DNA of 64,000 bases from Vibrio bathopelagicus (GCF_014879975.1 NZ_CP062500.1:2046001-2110000); one strand, 5' to 3'. Positions 15,163-25,376 are shown, counted from the first letter of the stretch. Made by a program: numbers and translations. Notes: a model not told the origin generated them from the sequence alone.

Positions 15163-17127
15163 TTAACTTTCAGCTATGACCACACAGTCTCTACCCGATT
15201 CTTTAGCTTGATATAAAGCATCGTCTGCGGCCTTGAGGTGCTTCTTATAGGTTCCGCTATTAACTTGCTCTTGTGGGATGTTAATAGTGGCACCAATCGA
15301 ACAAGTAAGCTTCAACGTTCCAGTATGAGTATCAACGGGGTGCTGAGCGATGGCTAGCCTGATGGTTTCCAGTTGTTGTTCTGGCTCCTGAGATCCTGAA
15401 AGTAGCAGAACGAACTCTTCCCCTCCCCAACGAGCGACGACATCGTTTTTAGACAACTGTTGTTGGATACGCTTAGCCACTTCCACCAGAACTTCGTCAC
15501 CAACATCATGCCCGTAGGTATCATTCACTCGCTTAAAGAAGTCGAGGTCTAAAATCGCCAAACTCACGCCAAATTCAGTGTGGTCGAATGACATAGGTTG
15601 AGTGAGTAACTGCTCAAGATAGCGTCTATTGAATAAGCCTGTGAGCTCACAAGTCGTTGATTGTGTTAACAAGGCTTTGTTCTTGTATTGAATTGAACGC
15701 AGTCGAATCATCAATAAAAATGCGCTAATACCTACCATGATGATCAGTGCGACAACGATTCGATTCCTAAGCTGCTGCTTTTGCAGTAACAACTCATTTA
15801 AATCTTTTTCAGTGTTGAGTAATTCGTTTTCTTTTGCGAGTGTCGCAGTAGCAAAGTCTTGCTCTAAAAGGAAGATGTCACTCTGACGCTTGTCAAAAAG
15901 CAGCGCTTTATTGTCTTTATAGTAAAGCTTGTAATAGTGTAATGCCTTATCAAGGTCGCCCTTTGATTCGTAATATTGAGCCAACCGTTTTAGACCGAGT
16001 ACCTTCCAGCTTCGGCTGCCCACCACTTCAAAACTGTCGAACGCGTGTTGAAAATCTGTCAGGGTATCGTCGTCTTGATTCAGTCCAATTTTCGCCAACG
16101 CTCGGTTGAGATAGCACTGACCATGTTGAAGTGTGTATTTCTCAACGCCAGGATAGTGAATGCATTGATTCGTCACACTTAATGCTGATTGAAAATCACC
16201 TTCCGCGAGTAATACATCGCTATATGTTCTAAGTAATAGAACCTTGTATCGAGCACTCACTCTCTCACTATTAAGCTATTGCGCTTTGTTATAAGCAATA
16301 CGACCTTTCACGAGATCGCCACTGCCTAAATAGGTAAAGGCTTCGTTAATGTAGAGGATGCCAATGGCTTCATCTTCAAGTAAACCGCTTTGATAATAGA
16401 GCTTTTTGGCCTTTTCAATAATCTTGAGTGCTTTAGGCCAATCTTCCAAATAGATGTACAGCAACGCCATGTTAGACATGAGTTTGCTGTTATAAATGTG
16501 TTTTGGGTACTTTTTACCAAGTTGTATCCCTTGATGGAAAAAGTATTGAGCATCTTGGAGATCGTTACGAACGTTATTGATGGCGCCCGCCGTGTTATAG
16601 GCTTTGACCAACAGTTCTTCGTATCGAATGGATTCTGCAATATCGATCGCGGCGCGGATTTGAATTTCAGAGGCTGCGAGCTCCCCTTCTTTCAAATACT
16701 CGATGGATAATTCAACAAGCGACTGGGCTTTCAACCACAACAAATCTTCGTGGTCAGCCAGTTCTTCAAGCTGTTGAACGTATCTCATGACGGCTTCGGT
16801 ATCTTGCTGATGATGGGCGACATTTGACAGAATCATCAGACGGTAAGCTTGGTAAATAGCTGAAGGTTTTGCAGGTGAAGTGTCTGTAAGCTCAGTAAGC
16901 TTTTGCTGTGCGAGAAGTGGGTCACCGCGAGATAGCTCAAGCAGTTTGATTAACTGAAGCCCATATGCGGATTTAGCCAGTTCGTTTTCTGGGGTGTAAG
17001 CAGCAATGTTCGTTGATTGCGTATGACTCAGGTCGTCGTCCTGCAATGGGTACAACAAATAGAGCCCGAGTACGGCACTCATTGTTACAACGAGTAGAAA
17101 GGATCCTAAAACGTTGTTTTTATTCAT
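15163..17127 (-). pseudogene. TPR-GGDEF diguanylate cyclase gene split by an in-frame amber codon
   Basis: Two ORFs (16276-17127, 283 aa; 15163-16260, 365 aa) are in the same frame, separated only by TAG at 16276-16278 and five sense codons before a GTG. Read through, they give one protein of about 654 residues: a signal anchor (LLVVTMSAVLGLYLLYPL), tetratricopeptide repeats, a membrane helix (IVVALIIMVGISAFLLMI) and a GGDEF domain with intact RWGGEEFVLLL. The stop falls inside the TPR region after IAYNKAQ. So the cyclase would be made only by suppression of the stop or by restarting at the GTG (16260), which would keep the TM and GGDEF parts. A recent null or a sequencing error are alternatives. 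Confidence 0.75.
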
Positions 17128-17386
17128 GTATCAAGACCGTTCCAAATTGAATTCTCATATCACTGCTGTTTATCTATATTAGAAACGTATTATACCCGAG
17201 CCCTAGACAGATTAAAATGTTGCCAGCTCGACGATATAAATAAGATTTTTCTAATTAAATAGAATAATCAGGCAACTTTCTTGATTTAACTCAGGCATTC
17301 ATCTGGCACATTGGCGTTATAGTGATTTTCCTGTTCCTATAGCCGTGACTTCTGACGAACGAGCGGAAACATAATGAGAATTAACA

Positions 17387-18493
17387 ATGACCCAAATTAA
17401 TGAACAACGTCTTGTCGACCATTTCTGCGATCTTGTGAAAATCGATAGTGAATCACGCAACGAAAAAGCCATTGCGGAAGCACTGGCTGAGCAGCTAGGC
17501 GAACTAGGCTTTGACGTACATAAACTGGCTGTTCCTGAAGAAGTGTCGAACGGTTTCAACATCTACGCTCGTCTAGATGGCACTCTTCCAGGTAGCACAG
17601 TGTTCAGCTGCCACATGGACACAGTAACGCCAGGTATCGGCATTGAGCCAATCATCGAAGACGGTATCATCCGTTCAAAAGGCAACACAATTCTTGGTGG
17701 CGACGACAAGTCTGGTATCGCAGCTATCATGGAAGCGGTTCGTTGCATCAAAGCTGAAGGCCAAGAGCACAAAACTATCGAGATTGCATTTACGGTATTC
17801 GAAGAAGGCGGTCTGTTCGGTTCTTTGAACTTCGATATGTCTTACATTCAGTCTGAGCACGCTATCGTTCTAGATACAGGCGGCCCAATAGGCACCATCG
17901 TAAATGCGGCTCCGGGTCAGCAGAAGATTGTTGCTAACATAAAAGGTCGCCCTGCTCACGCGGGTTTAGCACCAGAAGAAGGCATCAGTGCCATTCAAGT
18001 TGCTGCAGATGCGATCACGAAGATGAATCTACTTCGTATCGATGAAGAAACTACGGCAAACGTCGGTATTGTTGAAGGCGGTCAAGCGACTAACATCGTA
18101 ATGCCGGAGCTTAAAGTCGTAGCAGAAGCGCGTTCACTGAACGGTGAGAAGCTAACAGCGCAAGTTGAGCATATGATTTCGACATTCGAAGCAAGCGCTA
18201 AGCAGTTCGGTGCTGAAGTAGAAATCGAATCAACTCGTGCTTACGATGCATTCGTGATTGCAGACGATCACCCGCATATTCTTTCAATCAAATCAGCATT
18301 CGAAAAGCTTGGCGTAACGGCTAACACCAAACGCACTGGCGGCGGTAGCGATGCAAACAACTTCAACGCTAAGGGTCTGACAACGGTTAACCTTTCTACT
18401 GGTATGGCGAAAGTTCACACCACTGAAGAGTACATTGCAGTGAAAGACATGGTCGCAATCACTGAGTTTGTTGTCGCTTACGTAACGCAATAA
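17387..18493 (+). CDS. PepT-like M20-family metallopeptidase
   Basis: 368 residues. Zinc-site motifs of the M20 family are present: SCHMDTVTPG, LGGDDKSGIA, FEEGGLFGS and DTGG, with the dimerisation lid between about residues 180 and 290. The length and the pattern NGFNIYARLDGT fit the PepT-like subfamily rather than true tripeptidase PepT (about 410). It is expected to be a cytosolic aminopeptidase or deacylase that uses two metal ions; substrate unknown. It is monocistronic with a terminator directly after it, and its codon use looks like a highly expressed core gene. Confidence 0.88.
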   Translation: MTQINEQRLVDHFCDLVKIDSESRNEKAIAEALAEQLGELGFDVHKLAVPEEVSNGFNIYARLDGTLPGSTVFSCHMDTVTPGIGIEPIIEDGIIRSKGNTILGGDDKSGIAAIMEAVRCIKAEGQEHKTIEIAFTVFEEGGLFGSLNFDMSYIQSEHAIVLDTGGPIGTIVNAAPGQQKIVANIKGRPAHAGLAPEEGISAIQVAADAITKMNLLRIDEETTANVGIVEGGQATNIVMPELKVVAEARSLNGEKLTAQVEHMISTFEASAKQFGAEVEIESTRAYDAFVIADDHPHILSIKSAFEKLGVTANTKRTGGGSDANNFNAKGLTTVNLSTGMAKVHTTEEYIAVKDMVAITEFVVAYVTQ

Positions 18494-18539
18494 TCTAATC
18501 GATTATCTAGATGGCAACTTATATCTAGCACAATAAACA

Positions 18540-18573
18540 AAGCCGAGACATCATCATGATTCTCGGCTTTTCT
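18540..18573 (+). terminator. Intrinsic terminator of the M20 peptidase gene
   Basis: AGCCGAGA and TCTCGGCT form an 8-bp stem with a 12-nt loop, with A residues before and a short T-run after. It may act in both directions. Confidence 0.85.
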
Positions 18574-18593
18574 ATGGTAACAACACCTGATTA

Positions 18594-18989
18594 TTAGTCG
18601 CTATGTTGATAATCAAAATAGTATTCACAGTTAACATTCATGACATCGGTAATGATGTCTCGACCATGGTCAATATACACATACTCTTTCATTTCCCACC
18701 AGCTTATACGATTAACTCGCTCATCCTTGCTTGTTGCGTGCTTCATCGCGACGGTATTTAAAATATTGGTGCACCCTCTAAATCCGCTTTCAGAATTCCT
18801 CATTCCTTGATATTCGGAAAACTCAGCGACAACATGTACACCATAGCCATAATCCTTGATGCTATATTCGCCTACCATTACACCATCAGGATTGAACTGT
18901 TGAGGCTCACCAATATGATTTATTCCAGTGCTGCATCCCGACAATACGAGCACCGAAAATAAAACCATGGGGATTAACTTGGTTGTCAT
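18594..18989 (-). CDS. Hypothetical lipoprotein
   Basis: 131 residues with a lipoprotein signal: MTTKLIPMVLFSVLVLSGC, lipobox LSGC and Ser at +2, so outer-membrane sorting is expected. The mature part has three further Cys (GCTNI, NCEYY region) and no family I recognise. Its ATG overlaps the stop of the upstream 88-residue gene by 4 bp, so the two are translationally coupled. Confidence 0.65.
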   Translation of the reverse strand: MTTKLIPMVLFSVLVLSGCSTGINHIGEPQQFNPDGVMVGEYSIKDYGYGVHVVAEFSEYQGMRNSESGFRGCTNILNTVAMKHATSKDERVNRISWWEMKEYVYIDHGRDIITDVMNVNCEYYFDYQHSD

Positions 18990-19252
18990 TCCACAATCTC
19001 CCTCAGTCCTAGTTCGATTCGTCGCGATGACAAACCTAGCCGAAGTAGATAATCAAGGTCCTCTTTAGCCATTGATTGCCAAATGTTATCCATAAAGACC
19101 GACGTAGCCAATTCACTTTCTTGATTATTCAGAAACTCGTGCCCGGTTAAATCAATATTTTCATGCACTTCTCTAGAAGTGCTTTTAGAGTCACTATTTA
19201 CTACTCGACACTCATCAACATCCAACATTAACTCAAATTTGTACTTTGCCAT
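18986..19252 (-). CDS. Hypothetical protein (88 aa), coupled to lipoprotein gene
   Basis: Cytoplasmic-looking, acidic protein starting MAKYKFELMLDVDEC and ending GLREIVE. No domain recognised. A 4-bp overlap with the downstream lipoprotein gene shows coupling. Upstream (19387-19438) is a sequence that is partly repeated upstream of the gene at 19864. Confidence 0.55.
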   Translation of the reverse strand: MAKYKFELMLDVDECRVVNSDSKSTSREVHENIDLTGHEFLNNQESELATSVFMDNIWQSMAKEDLDYLLRLGLSSRRIELGLREIVE

Positions 19253-19522
19253 TTTTCTTCCTACCTAAAGTTTTGAAAACTCTAAGCTAAACCTATGAAT
19301 ACAGTTAGGGTGCAAACGACCCTAATGACAACGTTTTTCTAGCTATGTGCTAGAAGCGGACGAGTATCGTTAACACTTTCTATCCCGTAAAGTTAAACCT
19401 TACACATTAATATTAGGTTTATATTTTTGAGAGATAAGTGATTGTATTTTGTAGTTCTATTGAGAGGGACTAGATAAGTTGAAGATATATTAATACTGAA
19501 GTCCAGACAGAAGTAATCCTAC

Positions 19523-19864
19523 CTAAGCCGCGCTCTCCATGCGTTCTAGAACATCCGTAGCATGTAACAAATCATTCAAAGCAACGGTTCTTCCTTCCAT
19601 TAGCGAGCAAAATACAACTTCCAAAAACGTGTTCGTTTTGTATAGCGCTTTATTAGACATGTATTGAGCGATGTAGGTATGTTTCTGTATTTCAATTTTT
19701 GCTTTTACGGCTTCAGTCATTCCATCTGGCAGAAAGAGTAATACAAAGATCGAAAATGGCATCAATAAGCTAAACGCTCCCCAAAGGTAGAAATTTCTAT
19801 TTTTAGATTTGGCTATCAGTGCGCCAGAAACTGACGAAATTAACAGAAAGATGAAAGTTAACAT
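19523..19864 (-). CDS. Small inner-membrane protein of unknown function
   Basis: 113 residues. Two membrane helices at the N-terminus (FIFLLISSVSGALIA and LWGAFSLLMPFSIFVLLFL) are joined by a basic turn (KSKNRN); the remaining 60 residues are soluble. No family recognised. The upstream sequence shares two blocks with the region in front of the 19252 gene, suggesting shared regulation. Confidence 0.6.
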   Translation of the reverse strand: MLTFIFLLISSVSGALIAKSKNRNFYLWGAFSLLMPFSIFVLLFLPDGMTEAVKAKIEIQKHTYIAQYMSNKALYKTNTFLEVVFCSLMEGRTVALNDLLHATDVLERMESAA

Positions 19865-20052
19865 GGGCCTACCTTTACTTTAAACAGCCTAAACATTATG
19901 AAGCTGAGTGAGTATCTAGAGCACGCCCTATTGAGTAAAGTTAAATTAGCTTATTGATATTATTGAGAGATAAACGTTTGAATTTTAGCGAGTTAAAATT
20001 ACGCTCGCAAAAGCCGATAATGTTGTTCTTAAGGCACTCCCACGCTAATTAA

Positions 20053-20475
20053 CTAAAATCCCCTACGCTTCCAGAACTGACTTTCGTCTTTACCAACTAA
20101 GTCGAATGTTTTGTCGGCAATGATGTTTCCTTTTAGCTCGACCGTCATGCGCCATTTACCGAGTTTGTTCGAGACTGGCGCCCAGATAGTGTCACCTAAG
20201 TAGAAATCCCAATCGTTGTTACCTACATACTCTTCACCATCGAAGGGTTCTAAGACCTCACCTTTGTCTGTGGTGATATCTGGGTGGTAGATGCAGTAAC
20301 GGATCTTTTCACCTTTGGCCTTTTTAATATTCAGAATGTAACCAAACTCGACGTCAATTTCTGCGTCGACAATCGTGGTGAACTCTTGGATTTTTGGTAG
20401 GTCTTTGGATTTTGAATCCCATGTGGAGTAGATACCATAAGAGGTCATGTCGACCACAACAGAGCGCTTTGCCAT
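20053..20475 (-). CDS. DUF3859-family protein
   Basis: 140 residues. The pattern YGIYSTWDSKSKDLPKIQEFT, FGYILNIKKAKGEKIRYCIYHP and DNDWDFYLGDTIW-like strands fit DUF3859, an all-beta family of unknown function found in gamma-proteobacteria. No signal peptide, so cytoplasmic. It stands alone, with a short gap to the kinase-like gene behind it on the same strand. Confidence 0.7.
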   Translation of the reverse strand: MAKRSVVVDMTSYGIYSTWDSKSKDLPKIQEFTTIVDAEIDVEFGYILNIKKAKGEKIRYCIYHPDITTDKGEVLEPFDGEEYVGNNDWDFYLGDTIWAPVSNKLGKWRMTVELKGNIIADKTFDLVGKDESQFWKRRGF

Positions 20476-20569
20476 TTCAATCTTTACCTTGGAGTTATTC
20501 TATGAGTTTAAGTATTGGTCGTTGTGTTTGATTCGTTAGCCAGATACTCGTTAACAAAAAAGCACAGGG

Positions 20570-20938
20570 CTATTCTTGCCAATCTTTCGCCATACGCTTA
20601 ATCACCGATGGTTCGATATCGTGAACGCTGCCATATTGCTCACGGCAGACTTCTATAACCAAATCTGCTTTGTATTTGAGTGCAAGTTGGCGATAAGCCT
20701 TCATTTCCCACGGCTTGATAAAGGTATTCGACACCACGACATCTAGCCCTTGCTTTAGACCGTTTTCCGTTGTGTTCTGACACCACTCATGCGCTTGCTG
20801 CAACTGTCTAGGATCAAAACAGTACTCACCTTGTTCATTCACGTAATACATATCCGCTTCGACATGTAATGCATCGTAGGTCTTTGCTTTTGTTGATTTG
20901 CCCGAGCCAGGCAACCCTCGAATGAGTATTAACTTCAT
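20570..20938 (-). CDS. P-loop ATP-binding protein (zeta/NEDD4BP2-like kinase fold)
   Basis: 122 residues. Walker A RGLPGSGKSTKA occupies residues 8-19. Then come EADMY and QQAHEWCQ, and VVVSNTFIKPWEM is a Walker B-like strand. This layout is shared by small P-loop kinases related to zeta toxins and NEDD4BP2-type polynucleotide kinases. No cognate antitoxin gene is adjacent, so a toxin role is not supported. Substrate unknown. Confidence 0.75.
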   Translation of the reverse strand: MKLILIRGLPGSGKSTKAKTYDALHVEADMYYVNEQGEYCFDPRQLQQAHEWCQNTTENGLKQGLDVVVSNTFIKPWEMKAYRQLALKYKADLVIEVCREQYGSVHDIEPSVIKRMAKDWQE

Positions 20939-21162
20939 CTGTCACTTTACAGGCTAATTCGAAAACGTAAGTTTATCTTAAATACTAACGAGTTGCTCCG
21001 ATAACTCCTCTAATCCTACATACTTGAATCAATCAGTTCCCCCAAGCTGAATGTGTGAACAACAAACACCAAGCCCCTAAAAACCTGTACCTTGCTTCTG
21101 ATAAAAAACACAAATAATTTACATCTATCCACTTTGTATATCGACAAGCGTATCAAACTACT

Positions 21163-21194
21163 ATAGATTTAGAAGTATAGACGTCTAAATATCT
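21163..21194 (+). promoter_or_regulatory. MetJ operator (tandem met boxes) upstream of metA
   Basis: Four contiguous 8-bp units precede metA: atagattt, agaagtat, AGACGTCT and aaatatct. The third is a perfect met box. Tandem met boxes are the known binding site of the MetJ repressor with S-adenosylmethionine, so metA should be repressed by methionine. Confidence 0.8.
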
Positions 21195-21211
21195 AGCTTA
21201 GGGAGAAAGCT

Positions 21212-22153
21212 TTGCCTATTCGCATTCCAGACCAATTGCCAGCATCTGATGTTCTTCGTGAAGAAAACATCTTTGTAATGCCGCTATCAAGAGCATCGAC
21301 ACAGGAAATTCGTCCGCTTCGAGTCTTGATCCTCAACCTAATGCCAAAGAAGATTGAAACTGAAACTCAATTCTTACGCCTACTATCGAACAGCCCACTG
21401 CAAGTGGATGTAGAGCTGCTGCGCATAGATGACCGACCAAGCAAAAACACACCAACCGAACACCTTGACAACTTCTACCGTCAATTTGAAATGGTCAAAA
21501 ATCGTAACTTCGATGGATTGATCATCACAGGTGCGCCGCTTGGTTTGGTTCAATTTGAAGATGTGATCTACTGGGATCATCTAAAAACCATCATGGAATG
21601 GGCAAACAAGCACGTTACCTCGACTCTGTATGTGTGCTGGGCTGCTCAGGCAGGTTTGAAACTACTGTATGATTTACCAAAACGTACTCGTAAAGAGAAG
21701 CTATCTGGTGTTTATAATCACGAAATACATAACCCATATCACCCTCTTTTACGTGGCTTTGACGATACGTTTTTAGCCCCCCACTCACGTTATGCTGATT
21801 TCTCACCAGAATACTTAGCCGACCATACAGAGCTGGATATTCTTGCGACATCTGACGTCGCGGGTGTGTACTTAGCGGCCACCAAAGATAAGCGCAACGT
21901 GTTTGTTACTGGTCATCCAGAATACGATGCGCATACACTACACGGTGAGTACGTTCGTGATTTAGGGGAAGGTATGGAGCCAGTGATTCCAATCAATTAC
22001 TACCCGAACAATAATCCAGACAACAAACCCATCGCGAGCTGGCGAAGTCATGGGCACTTGCTGTTCTCCAACTGGCTAAACTACTGTGTTTACCAGCAAA
22101 CGCCTTACGACTTGGATCACTTCAGCGAAGACAACTTCACTAAAGACGATTAA
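21212..22153 (+). CDS. metA: Homoserine O-succinyltransferase
   Basis: 313 residues, the normal MetA length. It transfers an acyl group from acyl-CoA to homoserine in the first committed step of methionine synthesis. The active-site Cys lies in [10 protein letters not shown] and the His/Glu pair in [10 protein letters not shown]. The start is TTG at 21212, supported by AGGGAGAAAGC directly before it and by the family N-terminus [10 protein letters not shown]; there is no ATG nearby. MetJ boxes upstream point to methionine control. Whether it uses succinyl- or acetyl-CoA cannot be read with certainty. Confidence 0.95.
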   Translation: MPIRIPDQLPASDVLREENIFVMPLSRASTQEIRPLRVLILNLMPKKIETETQFLRLLSNSPLQVDVELLRIDDRPSKNTPTEHLDNFYRQFEMVKNRNFDGLIITGAPLGLVQFEDVIYWDHLKTIMEWANKHVTSTLYVCWAAQAGLKLLYDLPKRTRKEKLSGVYNHEIHNPYHPLLRGFDDTFLAPHSRYADFSPEYLADHTELDILATSDVAGVYLAATKDKRNVFVTGHPEYDAHTLHGEYVRDLGEGMEPVIPINYYPNNNPDNKPIASWRSHGHLLFSNWLNYCVYQQTPYDLDHFSEDNFTKDD

Positions 22154-22198
22154 ACGAAAAGCCATTTAGGTATTTGGTTATTCAGAAAAAGTTCAGTA

Positions 22199-22251
22199 AA
22201 GCCGTGTTCAGTAGGTTGTTGATAAAACACCGAATTGAGCGCGGCTTTTTT
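22199..22251 (+). terminator. Intrinsic terminator of metA
   Basis: AAGCCGTGTTCA pairs with TTGAGCGCGGCTT through G-U pairs, with an inner stem, followed by a run of T residues. Confidence 0.7.
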
Positions 22252-22339
22252 ATGGTGTGTGACTCGCATTCCATAATAGATTTACCACTTCGACGACTGC
22301 GATTTCATATGATGTGTCTGTGTTCATAAGGAGCCGCAC

Positions 22340-23086
22340 ATGCCTGCCAAGTCGTTGTTTTCATATCCGCTATTATCAAATCTCGCACTACTCGCCTCAA
22401 TCTCAACGGTTGGCTGCGTTTCTGTAACTGAAGGACCACCTAAAATAGAAAGTGATCCGATTGCGATGTCTGAATCTCGAATTGAGTTAGGCTTGGGGTA
22501 TATGGGGCAAGGTAACATGGTAAGAGCGCGAGAAAATCTTGAACTCGCCGTTAGACATGCACCAAGTTACTATCGCGCACGCCTGTCTATGGCTCACTAC
22601 TTTGAACAAGTGGGAGAAATTGATGAAGCCAGAGTGACTTATCAAAAAGCTCTGCGCTTGGATTCAAAAAATGGCAACGTGCTCAATAATTACGGCACTT
22701 TTTTATGTAAACAAGGGGAATACGAGCAAGCCGATAAATACTTCAACCAAGCTATTGATCAGCCTTACTATTATTTAGTGTCTGCCAGTTATGAAAACGC
22801 GGCTTTTTGTGCATTTAAAGCGGGCGAAGTAGACCAAGCACGATACTACTTCACGAGAGCGATTGACCACGATCCAAACCGCGTAAAATCAATTCTTCAG
22901 TTATCAAAAATAGAAGTCAGTGCTGAGGATTATAATGATGCCCGGCTGCGTCTGTTTAAATTCCACCAGCGTTATGGCTATCAAGTCCCCTCACTTCAGA
23001 TCTTAGTCGAACTAGAAAAGAAAGCCGGCAACAGCGCATTACAGCAGAAGTACCAAAGTGAATTAGACGAGCTGCTTTCTGCTTAA
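22340..23086 (+). CDS. PilW/PilF-like TPR lipoprotein
   Basis: 248 residues. The lipoprotein signal ends in STVGC (Cys26), and the mature part has about four TPR units: SRIELGLGYMGQGNMVRARENL, YYRARLSMAHYFEQVGEIDEARVTYQKAL, and so on. This is the PilW/PilF family, whose members are outer-membrane pilotins needed for PilQ secretin assembly in type IV pili. The usual Vibrio pilW sits in the rodZ-ispG region; here it is alone beside metA. So this may be a paralogue serving another system, or a relocated gene. Confidence 0.75.
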   Translation: MPAKSLFSYPLLSNLALLASISTVGCVSVTEGPPKIESDPIAMSESRIELGLGYMGQGNMVRARENLELAVRHAPSYYRARLSMAHYFEQVGEIDEARVTYQKALRLDSKNGNVLNNYGTFLCKQGEYEQADKYFNQAIDQPYYYLVSASYENAAFCAFKAGEVDQARYYFTRAIDHDPNRVKSILQLSKIEVSAEDYNDARLRLFKFHQRYGYQVPSLQILVELEKKAGNSALQQKYQSELDELLSA

Positions 23087-23114
23087 ACCAGCTTAGGCTT
23101 TAGATGATTAAATA

Positions 23115-23153
23115 AAAAACGGGCTTGCTGAAAGTATCAGCAAACCCGTTTTT
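23115..23153. terminator. Bidirectional terminator between PilW-like gene and rlmF
   Basis: AAAAACGGGCTTGCTG and CAGCAAACCCGTTTTT form a long stem with a single mismatch and a 7-nt loop, with T-runs on both strands. It lies between two convergent genes. Confidence 0.9.
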
Positions 23154-23166
23154 AATTTTGGATCCG

Positions 23167-24468
23167 TTATTTCAATTCGATCCATTGTTGACGCTGTTCG
23201 TCGTCCATAAATGTCCAAGCAACGAAGCGACTGACTTTTTGTCCTTGCGACATCTCAACCACTTTTACTTGTTTTGCTCTCAGCTTACCAAGTTCTGAAC
23301 GAATCATGTCTACGTTGTCTTTCTTAGAAATCAACGTCGTAAACCACAAGACTTGCGTCGAGAATAATTGGCTCTCTTTGGCCATTTTCAAGATAAACGC
23401 AGCTTCACCACCCGGACACCACAACTCGGTTTTCTGACCACCAAAGTTCAGTGTTGGTTTGTTCGCTGCATCTGAAGCTTTCTGCACAATTTTCTTATTT
23501 TTGCGCTCAGGCTTAAACGGAAGACCTGCTTTCTTCGCTCGATTGGCTGCTAAGTTGTCTAGCTTGCGTTGAGAACCTTGTTCAGCTTCTTCTTGTGAAC
23601 CATGGAAAGGAGGATTACAGATAGTGACATCGTAACGCTCATTATCCTTGATCACACCTTTGAAGATGGACTCAGAGTCTGCTTGTAAACGACTGCGGAT
23701 TTTACCTTTGAGGTTCGCATTACTTTCTGCGATAAAGTTCGCCGCTTTCACTGAAACAGGATCCACGTCCGTGCCTGTACAACGCCATTTATACTCTGTC
23801 GCACCGATGATTGGGTAGATACAGTTTGCACCAACACCGATATCTAGCGCTTTAACCGAAGCATGGTTATACGGTTCACCTTGGCCATCGCTATTCAGGA
23901 TATCTGCCACTCTGTGGATATAATCAGCGCGTCCTGGAATAGGCGGACACAAATAGCCCGCAGGAATATCCCAATGCTTCACACCGTAGTGATGAGCAAG
24001 TAAGGCTTTGTTCAAGAGCTTGACCGCCAGAGGATCAGAGAAGTTGACTGTATCTTCCCCTACTGGGTTCTTAATCAGGTGTTCTTTGAGCTCAGGTAAT
24101 GCAGCAACCAACAGTTCAAAGTCGTATCGGCCTGTGTGTTGGTTTCTCGGGTGTAATCCACCTTGAGGTTTTTCAGCCGAACGTCTTTTCTGCGCTGCAT
24201 TTTTGTTAAAAGCCGTTTTATTGAAAGAACCCTTATTCGATGATCCTTTATTCGCACCCTGTTTACCTTTGCTATCTTTTGCAAAAGGTCGCTTTGTATT
24301 GTTATTGCCAGCGCCTTTGGGTGCACTATTCTTGCTGCTTTTATCAGATGTGTTCTTTGTAGAAATACGCTTGTTACTGCCTTCTTTAGCTTGGTTATCT
24401 TTTGTTTTTGCTGATGAGGTACTGTTTTTCGACAGGCTTAGCGTAGTTCTGTTTTTTGATTGGCTCAT
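23167..24468 (-). CDS. rlmF: 23S rRNA (adenine-1618-N6)-methyltransferase
   Basis: 433 residues. The catalytic part begins near residue 105 ([16 protein letters not shown]) and contains [14 protein letters not shown] (SAM site) and [11 protein letters not shown] (NPPF catalytic motif for adenine N6), then [14 protein letters not shown]. This is the RlmF signature; it methylates A1618 of 23S rRNA. The first 100 residues are a low-complexity, Lys/Ser/Asn-rich tail, longer than in E. coli RlmF (308 residues) and typical of vibrios; it probably binds RNA (inference). It follows the YgjP-like gene after only 4 bp. Confidence 0.93.
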   Translation of the reverse strand: MSQSKNRTTLSLSKNSTSSAKTKDNQAKEGSNKRISTKNTSDKSSKNSAPKGAGNNNTKRPFAKDSKGKQGANKGSSNKGSFNKTAFNKNAAQKRRSAEKPQGGLHPRNQHTGRYDFELLVAALPELKEHLIKNPVGEDTVNFSDPLAVKLLNKALLAHHYGVKHWDIPAGYLCPPIPGRADYIHRVADILNSDGQGEPYNHASVKALDIGVGANCIYPIIGATEYKWRCTGTDVDPVSVKAANFIAESNANLKGKIRSRLQADSESIFKGVIKDNERYDVTICNPPFHGSQEEAEQGSQRKLDNLAANRAKKAGLPFKPERKNKKIVQKASDAANKPTLNFGGQKTELWCPGGEAAFILKMAKESQLFSTQVLWFTTLISKKDNVDMIRSELGKLRAKQVKVVEMSQGQKVSRFVAWTFMDDEQRQQWIELK

Positions 24469-24472
24469 TGGG

Positions 24473-24970
24473 CTACTTCTTTAAATCTAAATACATCATG
24501 AATAAACGGGCATCTAACTCAAGTTGGTGATAGTCCGGTTCCATGTGACAGCATAGTTGGTAAAAAGCTTTATCGTGCTCTTTCTCTTTAATATGCGCCA
24601 GTTCATGAACCACCAGCATTCTCAATAGAGGCTCTGGTGCGTTCTTAAAAACACTCGCTATGCGAATTTCATTTTTCGATTTAATCTTTCCACCGTGATT
24701 CTTCGCAACGTAAGAATGAAGGCCTAATGCATTATTGATTAGGTGTATCTTCCCGTCGTAAATCACTTTGCTAATGGGCGGTGTTTTTTTCATATAGCGA
24801 TTTTTTATCTCAATCGCATAGTCAAACAAGGCTCTCTCGCTCTTTATCTCATGATTATTTGGATAACGAGCTTCAAACCAAGGCACTAACTTATCCGACT
24901 CAAGTAACTGAGTCACGGGGTCAATAATGTGCTTGGGATAGCCTTGAATATACCGCAAAGAAGGATGCAT
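24473..24970 (-). CDS. YgjP-like (DUF45) zinc metallopeptidase-domain protein
   Basis: 165 residues. The zincin motif [15 protein letters not shown] gives HExxH plus a downstream His, and [20 protein letters not shown] completes the YgjP/DUF45 pattern. The third ligand appears to be the His of KEKEHD. It is expected to be cytosolic, and its natural substrate is unknown. It is 4 bp upstream of rlmF on the same strand, so the two are almost certainly co-transcribed. Confidence 0.85.
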   Translation of the reverse strand: MHPSLRYIQGYPKHIIDPVTQLLESDKLVPWFEARYPNNHEIKSERALFDYAIEIKNRYMKKTPPISKVIYDGKIHLINNALGLHSYVAKNHGGKIKSKNEIRIASVFKNAPEPLLRMLVVHELAHIKEKEHDKAFYQLCCHMEPDYHQLELDARLFMMYLDLKK

Positions 24971-25107
24971 GCTGAAAGACCGTATCGGTTACACCACGAC
25001 AATACGTTGTGGTCTTGAAATTTGAGCCGCATAGTGTAACTGATCACACTTTTCTAATCACCTAGGATTCGTTACACTTTAGCGAGATTCACCAAGAGAA
25101 TGAAAAA

Positions 25108-25344
25108 ATGAAACGTGTTGTATTGTACGTCGCAGACAAGTGCCCGCACTGTAAAGATGCCCAACGCTATCTGGACTCGAAGAAAATTGAATATCGCCTC
25201 ACGAATGCAAAAATGCAGCGTGGTCGTAAAGAATTGCAGGCAATGGGCGCGCGCTCTATCCCTGTACTGAAAATCGGCGATCAAGTGATGGTCGGTTGGA
25301 ATCAGAAGAACTTCGATAAGATGTATAACTCAAAGAACACATAA
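25108..25344 (+). CDS. Glutaredoxin-family protein
   Basis: 78 residues. The active site is CPHC at residues 12-15, and the cis-proline region reads SIPVLKIGDQVMVGWN, both standard for glutaredoxin/NrdH-like thiol oxidoreductases. A single thioredoxin fold with no extra domain. The ATG at 25108 is preceded by AGAGAATGAAAA, a weak Shine-Dalgarno. It is its own unit with an intrinsic terminator at 25377. The reducing partner cannot be told from sequence. Confidence 0.88.
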   Translation: MKRVVLYVADKCPHCKDAQRYLDSKKIEYRLTNAKMQRGRKELQAMGARSIPVLKIGDQVMVGWNQKNFDKMYNSKNT

Positions 25345-25376
25345 CGTAGCTTAAGAGTTTCATACTTCTACAACAC

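Noticed and set aside
20570..20938. Zeta-type toxin of a toxin-antitoxin pair
   Set aside because: The P-loop kinase fold fits, but there is no adjacent small antitoxin gene and the neighbours are stable core genes.
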